Below are positions 29,020 to 37,857 of a DNA stretch of 64,000 nucleotides, in pieces. This DNA is from Pseudomonas azotoformans (GTDB taxonomy: Bacteria > Pseudomonadota > Gammaproteobacteria > Pseudomonadales > Pseudomonadaceae): assembly GCF_001579805.1 (NCBI RefSeq), contig NZ_CP014546.1:4340001-4404000 (forward strand), in the 5' to 3' direction. A model generated the notes under the pieces. That model saw only the letters and a program-made list of their open reading frames with translations, did not search any database and was not told the origin of the DNA. Both the position numbers and the translations under genes were made by a program. Position 1 is the first letter of the stretch. Every line of letters starts with the position of its first letter.

Positions 29020-29990
29020 TGCTCGATCCCGCGCGTAGCTACGACCTGATTGGTGACGTGCACGGTTGCGCCCACACCCTTGAGCATTTGCTCGACCGGT
29101 TGGGCTACCACAAGCAGGGCGGCACCTGGCGCCATCCGTCGCGCATGGCGGTGTTCCTCGGCGATATCATCGATCGGGGGCCGCGTATCCGCGAGGCGCT
29201 GCACATCGTCCACGACATGGCCGAGGCCGGCCAGGCGCTGTGCATCATGGGCAACCATGAATTCAACGCTCTGGGTTGGACCACACCGGCGCCGCCGGGC
29301 AGTGGCAAGCAGTTTGTGCGCGAGCACAACCCACGGCATGCGCGGTTGATCCACGAGACCCTGACCCAATTCGAACACCACCCGGCCGACTGGCACGACT
29401 TCCTCGGCTGGTTCTACGACATGCCGCTGTTTGTCGATGCCGGGCGCTTTCGCGTGGTGCATGCGTGCTGGGATGACGGCTTTATCGATCCGCTGCGCGC
29501 GACCTTCCCGGACGGCTGCATCGACGCGCATTTCCTGCAGGCCGCCGCCGTGCCGGGCAGTTTTGCCTGCAACGCCTTCGACAGGCTGCTGCGCGGCACC
29601 GACATGCGCCTGCCGGATGGCCTTACGCTGACCGGCGGCGATGGCCTGACGCGCTCGTTCTTTCGCACCAAGTTCTGGGAAGACGACCCCAAGACCTACG
29701 GCGACATTGTGTTCCAGCCCGACGCGTTGCCGGAACCGGTGGCGCGCACGCCGTTGTCGTCCACCGAAAAGAATTCCCTGCTGCGCTACGGCGTCGACGA
29801 ACCCTTGTTGTTCGTCGGTCACTACTGGCGCAGCGGCAAACCGGCGCCGATCCGCGAGAACCTGGCTTGCCTGGACTACAGCGCGGTGCTGTACGGCAAG
29901 CTGGTCGCCTATCGTCTGGACCAGGAAACCCGCCTCGATCCGCGCAAGTTCGTCTGGGTCGATGTCGAGCGGCCGGAGGTGCTCACATGA
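29019..29990 (+). CDS. metallophosphoesterase (calcineurin-like)
   Basis: 323 residues. Metal-binding motifs of the PPP/ApaH-like family are clear: DVHGC (about residue 12), GDIIDRGPRI (about 48), GNHEFNAL (about 79) and a late GHYW (about 267). It probably hydrolyses phosphoester or nucleotide substrates, and the exact one is unknown. It is translationally coupled to nadK, hinting at a nucleotide-related role. It ends with an ATGA that opens a 10-codon frame reaching a stop at 30019. Confidence 0.85.
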   Translation: MLDPARSYDLIGDVHGCAHTLEHLLDRLGYHKQGGTWRHPSRMAVFLGDIIDRGPRIREALHIVHDMAEAGQALCIMGNHEFNALGWTTPAPPGSGKQFVREHNPRHARLIHETLTQFEHHPADWHDFLGWFYDMPLFVDAGRFRVVHACWDDGFIDPLRATFPDGCIDAHFLQAAAVPGSFACNAFDRLLRGTDMRLPDGLTLTGGDGLTRSFFRTKFWEDDPKTYGDIVFQPDALPEPVARTPLSSTEKNSLLRYGVDEPLLFVGHYWRSGKPAPIRENLACLDYSAVLYGKLVAYRLDQETRLDPRKFVWVDVERPEVLT

Positions 29991-30028
29991 GCCCCTGCGC
30001 GCTGCACATGCACTTTTGAGGAACCTCC

Positions 30029-31378
30029 ATGGATGATTCGACGTTCGACCAACTGGAGGCTGCGCTGGCCGCGGCCCCTGGTAACGTCGCGCTGCTGACC
30101 GTGCTGCTGGGCGCCAGTGTTGAGCGCGGCGAGCACGCACGCGGGCTGAAGCTGTTGCCCGACGACCTTGAACAATGGCCTGACGCGCCCGCCTTGAAGT
30201 TCGCGGCGGCGCAGTTGTTGCTGGCCGACGGTCAAGCGCAAAGGGCGCTGCCTTTGATCGAAGGTGGCGACCCTGCCGCGCGACTGCTCAAGGCCCGTGC
30301 CCTGGCGGCACTGGAGCGTCTCAAGGATGCCCAAGTGGAATATCGCGCAGCGGTGGACGCCAATCCGGCCCTGGAAGACATGGCGCTGTGGCGCCGCTTG
30401 AACGTGTCGGTGGTGGATTTCCCTGGCGCCGAGGGTCGTCCGCGCCTGCGCGTGATCTCCAATGACGACACTGACCAGAGTGAAGTCGTGCGCCTGCTGG
30501 TGCCGGAAAACGAAACCCTGACCTTCGATGATATCGGCGGCCTGGATGAGCTGAAAAAGACCATCCACAAAAAGATCATCCTGCCGTACCAGAAACCGGG
30601 CCTGTTCCAACGCTTTCGCAAGAAAGTCGGCGGCGGCGTGCTGCTTTACGGTCCACCGGGTTGCGGCAAGACCATGCTGGCCCGGGCTACGGCGGGGGAG
30701 TGCAAGGCGACGTTTTTCAACGTGGCGATTTCCGATGTGCTGGACATGTACATCGGCGAATCCGAGCGCAAGTTGCACGCGTTGTTCGAACAGGCGCGGG
30801 CCCAGGCGCCGGCGGTGATGTTTTTCGACGAGGTCGAGGCGCTGGGTGGCAAACGTGCCAATACCCGCGAGTCGACATCGTCCAAGCTGGTGAGCCAGTT
30901 CCTCTCCGAGATGGACGGTTTCACCAACGACAACCACGGCGTGCTGATCCTGGCCGCGACCAACGTGCCGTGGTCGGTGGACTCGGCGTTCCGTCGCCCT
31001 GGCCGCTTTGACCGCGTGCTGTTTGTACCGCCACCGGACCGCCCGGCGCGGGAAGCCATGCTCAAGGCGATGATGAAAGGCCGGCCAATGGCGGACGACA
31101 TCGACTTCGCCTTCCTGGCCAAGAACACCTCGGGCTTCTCCGGTGCCGACCTCAGCGAGTTGGTGGAAACCGCCGCTGATGAGGCGATTGAAGCCTCCAT
31201 CGAGAGCGGTGCGGAACAATCGATTTGCGACCGGCATTTCAAGCAAGCCTTGAAAGAGGTCCGCGCCACCACCTTGGAATGGCTGACCACCGCGCGCAAT
31301 TACGCGCGCTATGCCAATGAAGGCAACCAGTACGACGAAGTGCTGGCCTTCCTCGACAAGCACGGGAAGGGTCGCTGA
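30029..31378 (+). CDS. CDC48/SpoVK-like AAA ATPase with TPR-like N-terminus
   Basis: 449 residues. About 1-135 is alpha-helical and TPR-like (paired A/L-rich helices, for example ARLLKARALAALERLKDAQV). A single classic AAA module follows: Walker A GPPGCGKT (about 208-215), pore loop DMYIGESERKL (about 241-251), Walker B VMFFDEVEAL (about 264), sensor 1 AATN (about 310), arginine-finger region FRRPGRFDR (about 320) and SGADLSELVETAADEA. This places it near Cdc48, Msp1 and FtsH motors, but it has no protease domain and no transmembrane helix. It is first of three overlapping genes whose other products are membrane proteins, so membrane-protein remodelling is a reasonable inference. Confidence 0.85.
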   Translation: MDDSTFDQLEAALAAAPGNVALLTVLLGASVERGEHARGLKLLPDDLEQWPDAPALKFAAAQLLLADGQAQRALPLIEGGDPAARLLKARALAALERLKDAQVEYRAAVDANPALEDMALWRRLNVSVVDFPGAEGRPRLRVISNDDTDQSEVVRLLVPENETLTFDDIGGLDELKKTIHKKIILPYQKPGLFQRFRKKVGGGVLLYGPPGCGKTMLARATAGECKATFFNVAISDVLDMYIGESERKLHALFEQARAQAPAVMFFDEVEALGGKRANTRESTSSKLVSQFLSEMDGFTNDNHGVLILAATNVPWSVDSAFRRPGRFDRVLFVPPPDRPAREAMLKAMMKGRPMADDIDFAFLAKNTSGFSGADLSELVETAADEAIEASIESGAEQSICDRHFKQALKEVRATTLEWLTTARNYARYANEGNQYDEVLAFLDKHGKGR

Positions 31379-31863
31379 TGGCGCAGTACGGAGGTTATCG
31401 CATTGAGGATGAACCGCGTCCCGGCGCCTTGGCCAAGTGGGCGGTCTCGCCGTTCTGGCCGCTGCTCGGCCTGATGCTCGGCGGCGCGTGGCTGGGCTTG
31501 CCGTGGTTTGTGTTCAACTCCATTGCCGTCGGCAGCCCGACGCGGGTGCGCGAATGGGTGCTGGCGGGCGTTGCGCTGCTGGGCAGCATCGTGATCGGTT
31601 TTGCCTTGTTGCAGCTGGTGGGTGCGGGTTATCTGCAGACGCAGGCGCAAATCCAGTACGCCTTGCTGGTGCTGGTGGTGTGGAAACTCACCCTGGGCTA
31701 CCTGTTGTACATGCAGCAAAGCGCGACCATCGAAATTTACCAGTACTACGGCGGCGAGTTGAGCCGCTTTGGTTTTCCCTTGGCGTTGATTGGTGGCTTC
31801 GTGCTTAAAGGCATGGTCGTCAAATGGCTGCCGTACACCTTGTGGTACCTGGTGGTGAGCTGA
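31378..31863 (+). CDS. unknown four-helix membrane protein of the AAA operon
   Basis: 161 residues. A short cytosolic-looking N-terminus (MAQYGGYRIEDEPRPG) precedes about four transmembrane helices, near residues 26-46, 62-82, 96-112 and 132-155. Between helices 3 and 4 is the polar MQQSATIEIYQYYGGELSR. No family recognised. The ATG overlaps the AAA stop (TGATG) and its own stop overlaps the next ATG the same way, so the three products are probably made in fixed ratio and work together, perhaps as membrane anchor for the ATPase. Confidence 0.75.
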   Translation: MAQYGGYRIEDEPRPGALAKWAVSPFWPLLGLMLGGAWLGLPWFVFNSIAVGSPTRVREWVLAGVALLGSIVIGFALLQLVGAGYLQTQAQIQYALLVLVVWKLTLGYLLYMQQSATIEIYQYYGGELSRFGFPLALIGGFVLKGMVVKWLPYTLWYLVVS

Positions 31864-32786
31864 TGAATACTGACTATCTGCTGCAACTGGCCTACCAGCG
31901 CCTGCAGGCCGACCACAACGACGGCGCGATCGATGCCCTGCGCCAACTGCTGGCCAGCGACCCGGATTCCGCCGAGGCCCACGCCTTGCTGGCGATCTGC
32001 CTGATGAACATGCGCCGCGTGCATGCCGCCAAGCGCGAAGTGCAGCTGGCCCTGGCCGCCGATGCGCAACTGCCGCTGTCCCACTATGCCGCCGCGCAGG
32101 TAGCGATTGCCCTGCGCAAGTTCACGTTGGCCCAGGAACACGTGACCCAGTTGTTGGACATGGAACCGCTGAACCCGGCGTACTACCGTTGCCAGGCCGA
32201 GTTGTACCAACTCACCGGTCGCCTGGCGCAGAGCCGCGAGCCGTTGCAGAAAGCCCTGGAGCTGGGTCCGGACGATCCGGCGAACCTGGTGGCCATGGCG
32301 CAATTTCACCGCGATAGCAGCCAGTGGGACCAGGCGTATCAATTCGCGCGCCAGGCGTTGCAAGCCGACCCTGCGAATGCGGCGGCCGTGGTGGTGCTCG
32401 GCCATCTGTTGCTGCGTAAAGGGGACATCAACGGTGCTCGCGATCACGCGATCTGGGCCCTGCAACAAAACGCCACCAACGTTGCGGCGCTGCACCTGCT
32501 CACGGCCGTCAAGGCCCGCAGCAACGTGTTCCTCGGCACCTGGTGGCGCTTCAACAGCTGGATGAACGAGCGCAGTGCGACCCGCGCCATCATCCTGCTG
32601 TTGTGCATGTTTGTGGTCTACCGTGTCGTGGTGATCACGTTGACCGACCAGGGCTACCCGCAGGTGGCCGAGATGGTCAATTGGCTGTGGCTGGCCTTTG
32701 CCGCCTACACTTTCGCGGCGCCGCAGATATTCCGGCGCCTGCTGGACAAGGAGCTTGTGCAGGTCAAGCTCTCCAAGGAATTCTGA
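31863..32786 (+). CDS. TPR protein with C-terminal membrane anchor
   Basis: 307 residues. About residues 1-205 form tandem tetratricopeptide repeats, with repeat signatures such as ADHNDGAIDALRQLLASDPD (14-33), AHALLAICLMNMRRVHAAK, and QLTGRLAQSREPLQKALEL. The C-terminal third holds two hydrophobic helices (about 240-258 and 267-285) then a basic tail ending SKEF. It may be an adaptor that presents membrane substrates to the AAA motor. Starts within the stop codon of the preceding gene (TGATG); TPR domains in both end genes of the operon are noteworthy. Confidence 0.8.
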   Translation: MNTDYLLQLAYQRLQADHNDGAIDALRQLLASDPDSAEAHALLAICLMNMRRVHAAKREVQLALAADAQLPLSHYAAAQVAIALRKFTLAQEHVTQLLDMEPLNPAYYRCQAELYQLTGRLAQSREPLQKALELGPDDPANLVAMAQFHRDSSQWDQAYQFARQALQADPANAAAVVVLGHLLLRKGDINGARDHAIWALQQNATNVAALHLLTAVKARSNVFLGTWWRFNSWMNERSATRAIILLLCMFVVYRVVVITLTDQGYPQVAEMVNWLWLAFAAYTFAAPQIFRRLLDKELVQVKLSKEF

Positions 32787-32839
32787 CGGGCCAGAGGCCC
32801 CGTCACCCATGTACTCGCTGAACCTCAGAGGTTGTTCAC

Positions 32840-33100
32840 ATGTCGTCTTTTGCTGAAATGATCGAAAACATCACCCCGGACATCTACGAGAGCCTCAAGC
32901 TCGCCGTGGAAATCGGCAAGTGGTCCGATGGCCGCAAGCTCTCCGCCGAACAGCGCGAGCTGTCGTTGCAGGCCATGATCGCCTGGGAAATCCAGAACCT
33001 GCCGGAAGAGCAGCGCACCGGCTACATGGGCCCGCAGGAATGTGCGTCCAAGTCGGCGCCCGTACCGAATATCCTGTTCAAGTCGGATGCGATCCATTGA
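32840..33100 (+). CDS. yeaC: YeaC family protein (DUF1315)
   Basis: 86 residues, with the DUF1315 core FAEMIENITPDIYESLKLAVEIGKWSDG (start about residue 4) and MIAWEIQNLPEEQRTGYM (about 46-63). Small, soluble, function unknown. The stop codon overlaps the putative TTG start of the DUF2797 gene. This yeaC-DUF2797-pepN order is common in Pseudomonas as I recall it. Confidence 0.87.
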   Translation: MSSFAEMIENITPDIYESLKLAVEIGKWSDGRKLSAEQRELSLQAMIAWEIQNLPEEQRTGYMGPQECASKSAPVPNILFKSDAIH

Positions 33101-33927
33101 TTGAAATTGGTCGCGGTGCAGTCAGCAAAATGTCGGCGCAACTCGGTGAGCCGACCGTTCAATACGCGTTTCGCCTGGGCGATGTCGAGGTACCGGTCAA
33201 CCCGTTGATCGGCACGCACGTACGCCTGGAATACCTCGGTGCCATCCATTGCAGCCATTGCGGCCGCAAGACCAAGACCAGCTTCAGCCAGGGTTACTGC
33301 TACCCGTGCATGACCAAGCTGGCCCAGTGTGACCTGTGCATCATGAGCCCCGAACGTTGCCATTACGACGCCGGCACCTGCCGCGATCCGGGCTGGGGCG
33401 AAAAATTCTGCATGACCGACCACGTGGTGTACCTGGCGAATTCGTCGGGGATCAAGGTCGGCATCACCCGCGCCACCCAGTTGCCGACACGCTGGCTGGA
33501 CCAGGGCGCGAGCCAGGCCCTGCCGATCATGCGCGTGGCGACCCGCCAGCAGTCCGGTTTCGTCGAAGACCTGTTCCGCAGTCAGGTAGCCGATAAAACC
33601 AACTGGCGTGCGCTGCTCAAGGGCGACGCCCAAGCCGTCGACCTCAAGCAGGTGCGCGATGAGCTGTTCGCCTCCTGCGCCGAAGGCTTGCTCGGTTTGC
33701 AGGAACGCTTTGGCCTGCAGGCCATCCAAGCGGTAACCGACATCGAACCGATCGAAATCCGCTACCCGGTCGAGCAGTATCCGGCCAAGATCGTCAGCTT
33801 CAACCTGGACAAGAACCCGATTGCCGAAGGCACGCTGCTGGGGATCAAAGGCCAATACCTGATCTTCGACACCGGCGTTATCAACATTCGTAAGTACACG
33901 GCCTACCAGCTCGCCGTGCATCAGTAG
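33097..33927 (+). CDS. DUF2797 family zinc-ribbon protein
   Basis: About 276 residues from a TTG start at 33097 (reading MIEIGRGAVSKMSAQL), which overlaps the yeaC stop. ATG 33130 is the alternative but has no ribosome site. The N-terminal third carries many cysteines: CSHCGRKTKTSFSQGYCYPC, then CDLCIMSPERCHYDAGTC, fitting one or two zinc-binding centres. A GIY-YIG-like KVGITRATQLPTRWLDQGAS segment follows (about 126-145). Family role unknown, possibly nucleic-acid related. Confidence 0.82.
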   Translation: MIEIGRGAVSKMSAQLGEPTVQYAFRLGDVEVPVNPLIGTHVRLEYLGAIHCSHCGRKTKTSFSQGYCYPCMTKLAQCDLCIMSPERCHYDAGTCRDPGWGEKFCMTDHVVYLANSSGIKVGITRATQLPTRWLDQGASQALPIMRVATRQQSGFVEDLFRSQVADKTNWRALLKGDAQAVDLKQVRDELFASCAEGLLGLQERFGLQAIQAVTDIEPIEIRYPVEQYPAKIVSFNLDKNPIAEGTLLGIKGQYLIFDTGVINIRKYTAYQLAVHQ

Positions 33928-33940
33928 AAGGATGCCACCC

Positions 33941-36598
33941 ATGCGCACCGAACAACCGAAGATGATCTACCTGAAGGACTATCAGGCGCCGGACTACCTG
34001 ATCGAAGAGACGCACCTGACCTTCGAGTTGTTCGAGGACCACAGCCTGGTCCACGCGCAACTGGTGATGCGCCGCAACCCTGAGCGCGGCGCCGGTTTGC
34101 CGCCATTGGTGCTGGACGGCCAGCAGCTTGAGCTGCTGAGCGTGAACCTTGCCGATCAGGAATTGACGGCAGATGACTACCAACTGACCGACAGCCACCT
34201 GACGGTACAGCCGAAGAGTGCGACTTTTACCCTGGACACCACGGTAAAAATCCACCCGGAAACCAACACCGCCCTGGAAGGCCTGTACAAGTCCGGCAGC
34301 ATGTTCTGCACCCAGTGCGAGGCCGAAGGTTTCCGCAAGATCACTTACTACCTCGACCGCCCGGACGTGATGAGCATCTTCACCACCACGGTGATCGCCG
34401 AGCAACACCGCTACCCGATCCTGCTGTCCAACGGCAACCCGATTGCCAGTGGCCCCGGTGAAGATGGCCGCCACTGGGCGACCTGGGAGGACCCGTTCAA
34501 GAAACCGGCGTACCTGTTTGCCCTGGTGGCGGGTGATTTGTGGTGTGTCGAAGACACCTTCACCACCATGACCAGCCGCGAAGTCGCGCTGCGCATCTAC
34601 GTCGAGCCGGAAAACATCGACAAGTGCCAGCACGCCATGACCAGCCTGAAAAAATCCATGCGCTGGGACGAAGAAACCTACGGCCGCGAGTACGACCTCG
34701 ACATCTTCATGATCGTGGCGGTAAACGACTTCAACATGGGCGCCATGGAAAACAAGGGCCTGAACATCTTCAACTCCAGCGCCGTGCTGGCCCGCGCCGA
34801 AACCGCTACCGACGCCGCGCACCAGCGGGTTGAGGCGATCGTCGCTCACGAATACTTCCACAACTGGTCGGGCAACCGCGTGACTTGCCGCGATTGGTTC
34901 CAGCTGTCGCTCAAGGAAGGCTTCACCGTTTACCGTGACTCGCAGTTCTCCGCCGACATGAACTCGGCCACGGTCAAGCGCATCCAGGACGTGGCGTACC
35001 TGCGTACCCACCAGTTTGCCGAAGACGCCGGCCCGATGGCCCACGCGGTGCGTCCGGACAGCTTTATCGAAATCTCCAACTTCTACACCCTGACCGTGTA
35101 CGAAAAGGGCTCGGAAGTTGTGGGCATGATCCGCACCTTGCTCGGTGCCGAAGGCTTCCGCAAAGGCAGTGACCTGTATTTCGAGCGCCATGACGGCCAG
35201 GCCGTGACCTGTGACGATTTCATTAAGGCCATGGAAGACGCCAACGGCGCCGACCTGACCCAGTTCAAGCGCTGGTACAGCCAGGCCGGAACGCCGCGAT
35301 TGGCGGTGAGCGAGTCCTACGACGCCACGGCAAAAACCTACAGCCTGACCTTCCGCCAGAGCTGCCCGGAAACCCCGGACAAAGTGGAAAAACTGCCGTT
35401 CGTGATCCCGGTAGAACTGGGCTTGCTGGACGGGAAGGGCGCCGGTATCGCCTTGCGCCTTGCCGGGGAAGCGGCGGCTGGCGCGACGTCCCGCGTGATT
35501 TCCGTGACTGCAGCCGAGCAGACCTTCATCTTCGTCGATATTCCAGAGCAGCCATTGCCTTCGCTGCTGCGCGGTTTCTCGGCGCCGGTGAAGCTGAGTT
35601 TCCCGTACAACCGCGATCAACTGATGTTCCTGATGCAGCACGACAGCGACGGCTTCAACCGCTGGGACGCTGGCCAGCAGTTGTCGGTGCAGGTATTGCA
35701 GGAACTGATCGCCCAGCATCAGCAGGGCCAGGCCTTGCACATGGATCAGCGTTTGATCACCGCGCTACGCAGCGTGTTGAGCGACGAAAGCCTGGATCAA
35801 GCCATGGTTGCAGAGATGCTGTCGTTGCCGGGTGAAGCCTACCTGACCGAAATCAGCGAAGTAGCGGATGTGGATGCCATCCACGCCGCCCGTGAATTTG
35901 CCCGCAAGCAACTGGCGGACAACCTGCACGAAGCGTTGTGGCTGCGTTACCAGGCCAATCGCGAGCTGTCCAAGCAAACGCCGTATGTGGCCGCGGCCGA
36001 GCACTTTGCCCGTCGCGCCTTGCAGAACATTGCGTTGTCGTACCTGATGCTCAGTGGCAAGCCGGAAGTGTTGGCGGCGACCCTCGAACAGTTCGATACC
36101 GCCGACAACATGACCGAGCGCCTGACCGCGCTGGCGGTGCTGGTGAACTCGCCGTTCGAAGCGGAGAAGGCCCAGGCCCTGGCGGTGTTTGCCGAGAACT
36201 TCAAGGACAACCCGCTGGTCATGGACCAGTGGTTCAGCGTACAGGCCGGCAGCACCTTGCCGGGCGGGCTGGAGCGCGTGAAGGCATTGATGGAACATCC
36301 GGCGTTCACGCTGAAAAACCCGAACAAGGTGCGTGCACTGATTGGCGCGTTTGCCGGGCAGAACCTGATCAACTTCCATGCGGCGGACGGTTCGGGTTAT
36401 CGCTTCCTGGCAGACCTGGTGATCGAGTTGAATGGCTTCAACCCGCAGATCGCGTCGCGCCAGTTGGCGCCGTTGACCCGCTGGCGCAAATACGACAGCG
36501 CGCGCCAGGCGCTGATGAAGGCGGAGCTGGAGCGCATTCGGGCGTCGGGTGAGCTGTCGAGCGATGTGTTTGAGGTGGTCAGCAAGAGCCTGGCTTAA
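33941..36598 (+). CDS. pepN: aminopeptidase N
   Basis: 885 residues, M1 family zinc aminopeptidase. Substrate motif GAMENKG (about 267-273), zinc site HEYFHNW (303-309) with the third ligand E about 19 residues on in LKEGFTVYRD, and a catalytic tyrosine region NFYTLTVYEKGSEVVGM (about 380). The C-terminal superhelix completes the E. coli-type length (870). It removes N-terminal residues from cytosolic peptides. ATG 33941 (MRTEQPKMIYL) is preferred over 33932, since GAAGGA lies 8-9 nt upstream of it. It ends at a strong terminator. Confidence 0.96.
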   Translation: MRTEQPKMIYLKDYQAPDYLIEETHLTFELFEDHSLVHAQLVMRRNPERGAGLPPLVLDGQQLELLSVNLADQELTADDYQLTDSHLTVQPKSATFTLDTTVKIHPETNTALEGLYKSGSMFCTQCEAEGFRKITYYLDRPDVMSIFTTTVIAEQHRYPILLSNGNPIASGPGEDGRHWATWEDPFKKPAYLFALVAGDLWCVEDTFTTMTSREVALRIYVEPENIDKCQHAMTSLKKSMRWDEETYGREYDLDIFMIVAVNDFNMGAMENKGLNIFNSSAVLARAETATDAAHQRVEAIVAHEYFHNWSGNRVTCRDWFQLSLKEGFTVYRDSQFSADMNSATVKRIQDVAYLRTHQFAEDAGPMAHAVRPDSFIEISNFYTLTVYEKGSEVVGMIRTLLGAEGFRKGSDLYFERHDGQAVTCDDFIKAMEDANGADLTQFKRWYSQAGTPRLAVSESYDATAKTYSLTFRQSCPETPDKVEKLPFVIPVELGLLDGKGAGIALRLAGEAAAGATSRVISVTAAEQTFIFVDIPEQPLPSLLRGFSAPVKLSFPYNRDQLMFLMQHDSDGFNRWDAGQQLSVQVLQELIAQHQQGQALHMDQRLITALRSVLSDESLDQAMVAEMLSLPGEAYLTEISEVADVDAIHAAREFARKQLADNLHEALWLRYQANRELSKQTPYVAAAEHFARRALQNIALSYLMLSGKPEVLAATLEQFDTADNMTERLTALAVLVNSPFEAEKAQALAVFAENFKDNPLVMDQWFSVQAGSTLPGGLERVKALMEHPAFTLKNPNKVRALIGAFAGQNLINFHAADGSGYRFLADLVIELNGFNPQIASRQLAPLTRWRKYDSARQALMKAELERIRASGELSSDVFEVVSKSLA

Positions 36599-36611
36599 GC
36601 GGGATCGCTGA

Positions 36612-36649
36612 ATAAAAAAACGGCCTGTTCGACAGGCCGTTTTTTTTCG
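36612..36649. terminator. bidirectional intrinsic terminator
   Basis: AATAAAAAAACGGCCTGTTCGACAGGCCGTTTTTTTT region: perfect CGGCCTGT/ACAGGCCG stem, A-run and T-run. It ends pepN (plus) and the aldo/keto reductase gene (minus). Confidence 0.93.
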
Positions 36650-36651
36650 CC

Positions 36652-37698
36652 TCAGATAACGGGTGGGCGAGGAGTGTCCAGGCCGTGATCGATGGGGAAA
36701 CGCTCGGCGATGATGCCGTGCGGTACACCCAGGGGTATAGCGCTGGCGTTGTCGAGACGGCTGACTTGCTCGCCTGACAGTTGCACAGTCAGCGCGCCCA
36801 AGGTGCTGTCCAGTTGGGCGCGAGTGCGTGAACCCAGGATCGGAATCAGTGCGGTGGTGGAGCGGCGCGCCTTTTCTCGCAGCCAGGCGATGGCAACGTG
36901 GGTCGGCGAAGCGTCCACTTCGGAGGCAACTGCCAGCAGGTTATCCAACACAGCGGTTTCACGGGCACTGTGTTCGGCGTGCACCAGGATCCCGAGTTTG
37001 TTGGCGCGGTTGTCGTCCTGGGTGTTGCGGTACTTGCCGGTCAGGAAGCCACCGCCGAGGGGCGACCACAGGGTGGCGGCCAGGCCCAGCGCTTCGGCCA
37101 TCGGCAACAGTTCGCGGTCGGCAGTGCGCTCGACCAGGCTGTATTCCACCTGGATGCCGATGATTGGCGCGAAGTTGCGCACTTCGGCCAGCAGGTCGGC
37201 GCGGGCAATGCGCCAGGCCGGGAAGTTGGAAAGGCCGGCGTAGTGGATCTTGCCGGCACGGACGAGGTCATCGAGGCCGCGCAGGATCTCTTCCATGGGC
37301 GTGACGTTGTCGCTCATGTGCGCCCAGAGCAGGTCGATGCGGTCGGTGTTCAGGCGCTTGAGGCTTTCTTCCACTGAGCGGACCAGATTCTTGCGGTTAT
37401 TGCCGAGCCTGATCGTGCCTTCATCGGACGGTTGGCTGCGTAGGGTGTATTTGCTGGCGACCACCAGGTTGTCGCGCTCGGAGGCGATGAATTCCCCCAG
37501 CAGTTTTTCCGACTGGCCGAACTGGTAGCCGTTGGCGGTATCCAGGAAATTGCCACCGGCTTCAAGGTAACCGTCGAAAATCTGCTTGGACTCATCACGC
37601 TCGGCACCATGGCCCCAGCCCGTGCCGAAATTGGCAGTGCCCAACGCCAGTTCAGATACCTGCAGACCGCTGCGGCGGCCAAAGACTTTATTGCGCAT
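36652..37698 (-). CDS. aldo/keto reductase
   Basis: 348 residues, TIM-barrel NADPH reductase. Catalytic tetrad positions are readable: D and Y in GNFLDTANGYQFGQSEKLLG (about 51-70), K in VASKYTL (about 81), H in IDLLWAHMSD (about 120). LWSPLGGGFLTGKYR (about 191) and a C-terminal IPILGSRTRAQLDSTLGAL fix the nucleotide. Similar to broad-substrate aldo/keto reductases of the YajO/YdjG sort; substrate unknown. It is divergent from a WYL regulator, with a perfect dyad operator candidate between. Confidence 0.9.
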   Translation of the reverse strand: MRNKVFGRRSGLQVSELALGTANFGTGWGHGAERDESKQIFDGYLEAGGNFLDTANGYQFGQSEKLLGEFIASERDNLVVASKYTLRSQPSDEGTIRLGNNRKNLVRSVEESLKRLNTDRIDLLWAHMSDNVTPMEEILRGLDDLVRAGKIHYAGLSNFPAWRIARADLLAEVRNFAPIIGIQVEYSLVERTADRELLPMAEALGLAATLWSPLGGGFLTGKYRNTQDDNRANKLGILVHAEHSARETAVLDNLLAVASEVDASPTHVAIAWLREKARRSTTALIPILGSRTRAQLDSTLGALTVQLSGEQVSRLDNASAIPLGVPHGIIAERFPIDHGLDTPRPPVI

Positions 37699-37726
37699 AC
37701 AAGGACTCCTGAGGCGGTGATTTTCT

Positions 37727-37746
37727 TACATGTTTAGCAACATGTA
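37727..37746. promoter_or_regulatory. candidate operator upstream of the aldo/keto reductase gene
   Basis: TACATGTT-TAGC-AACATGTA is a perfect 8-bp dyad with a 4-bp spacer, 29 bp before the reductase ATG and close to an AT-rich TATAAT-like stretch (about 37760). A dimeric regulator, perhaps the one encoded next door, could bind it. Confidence 0.5.
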
Positions 37747-37857
37747 TTTAATATGATCGCTATAATTTATTCGGTCAAGGGCCTTTTTCACTGCTGACGT
37801 TTTCTGCCAGGGGGCTCTGCTAAGCTGCGGCACTTTTGTTTTTTGGCGGGGCTTTCC

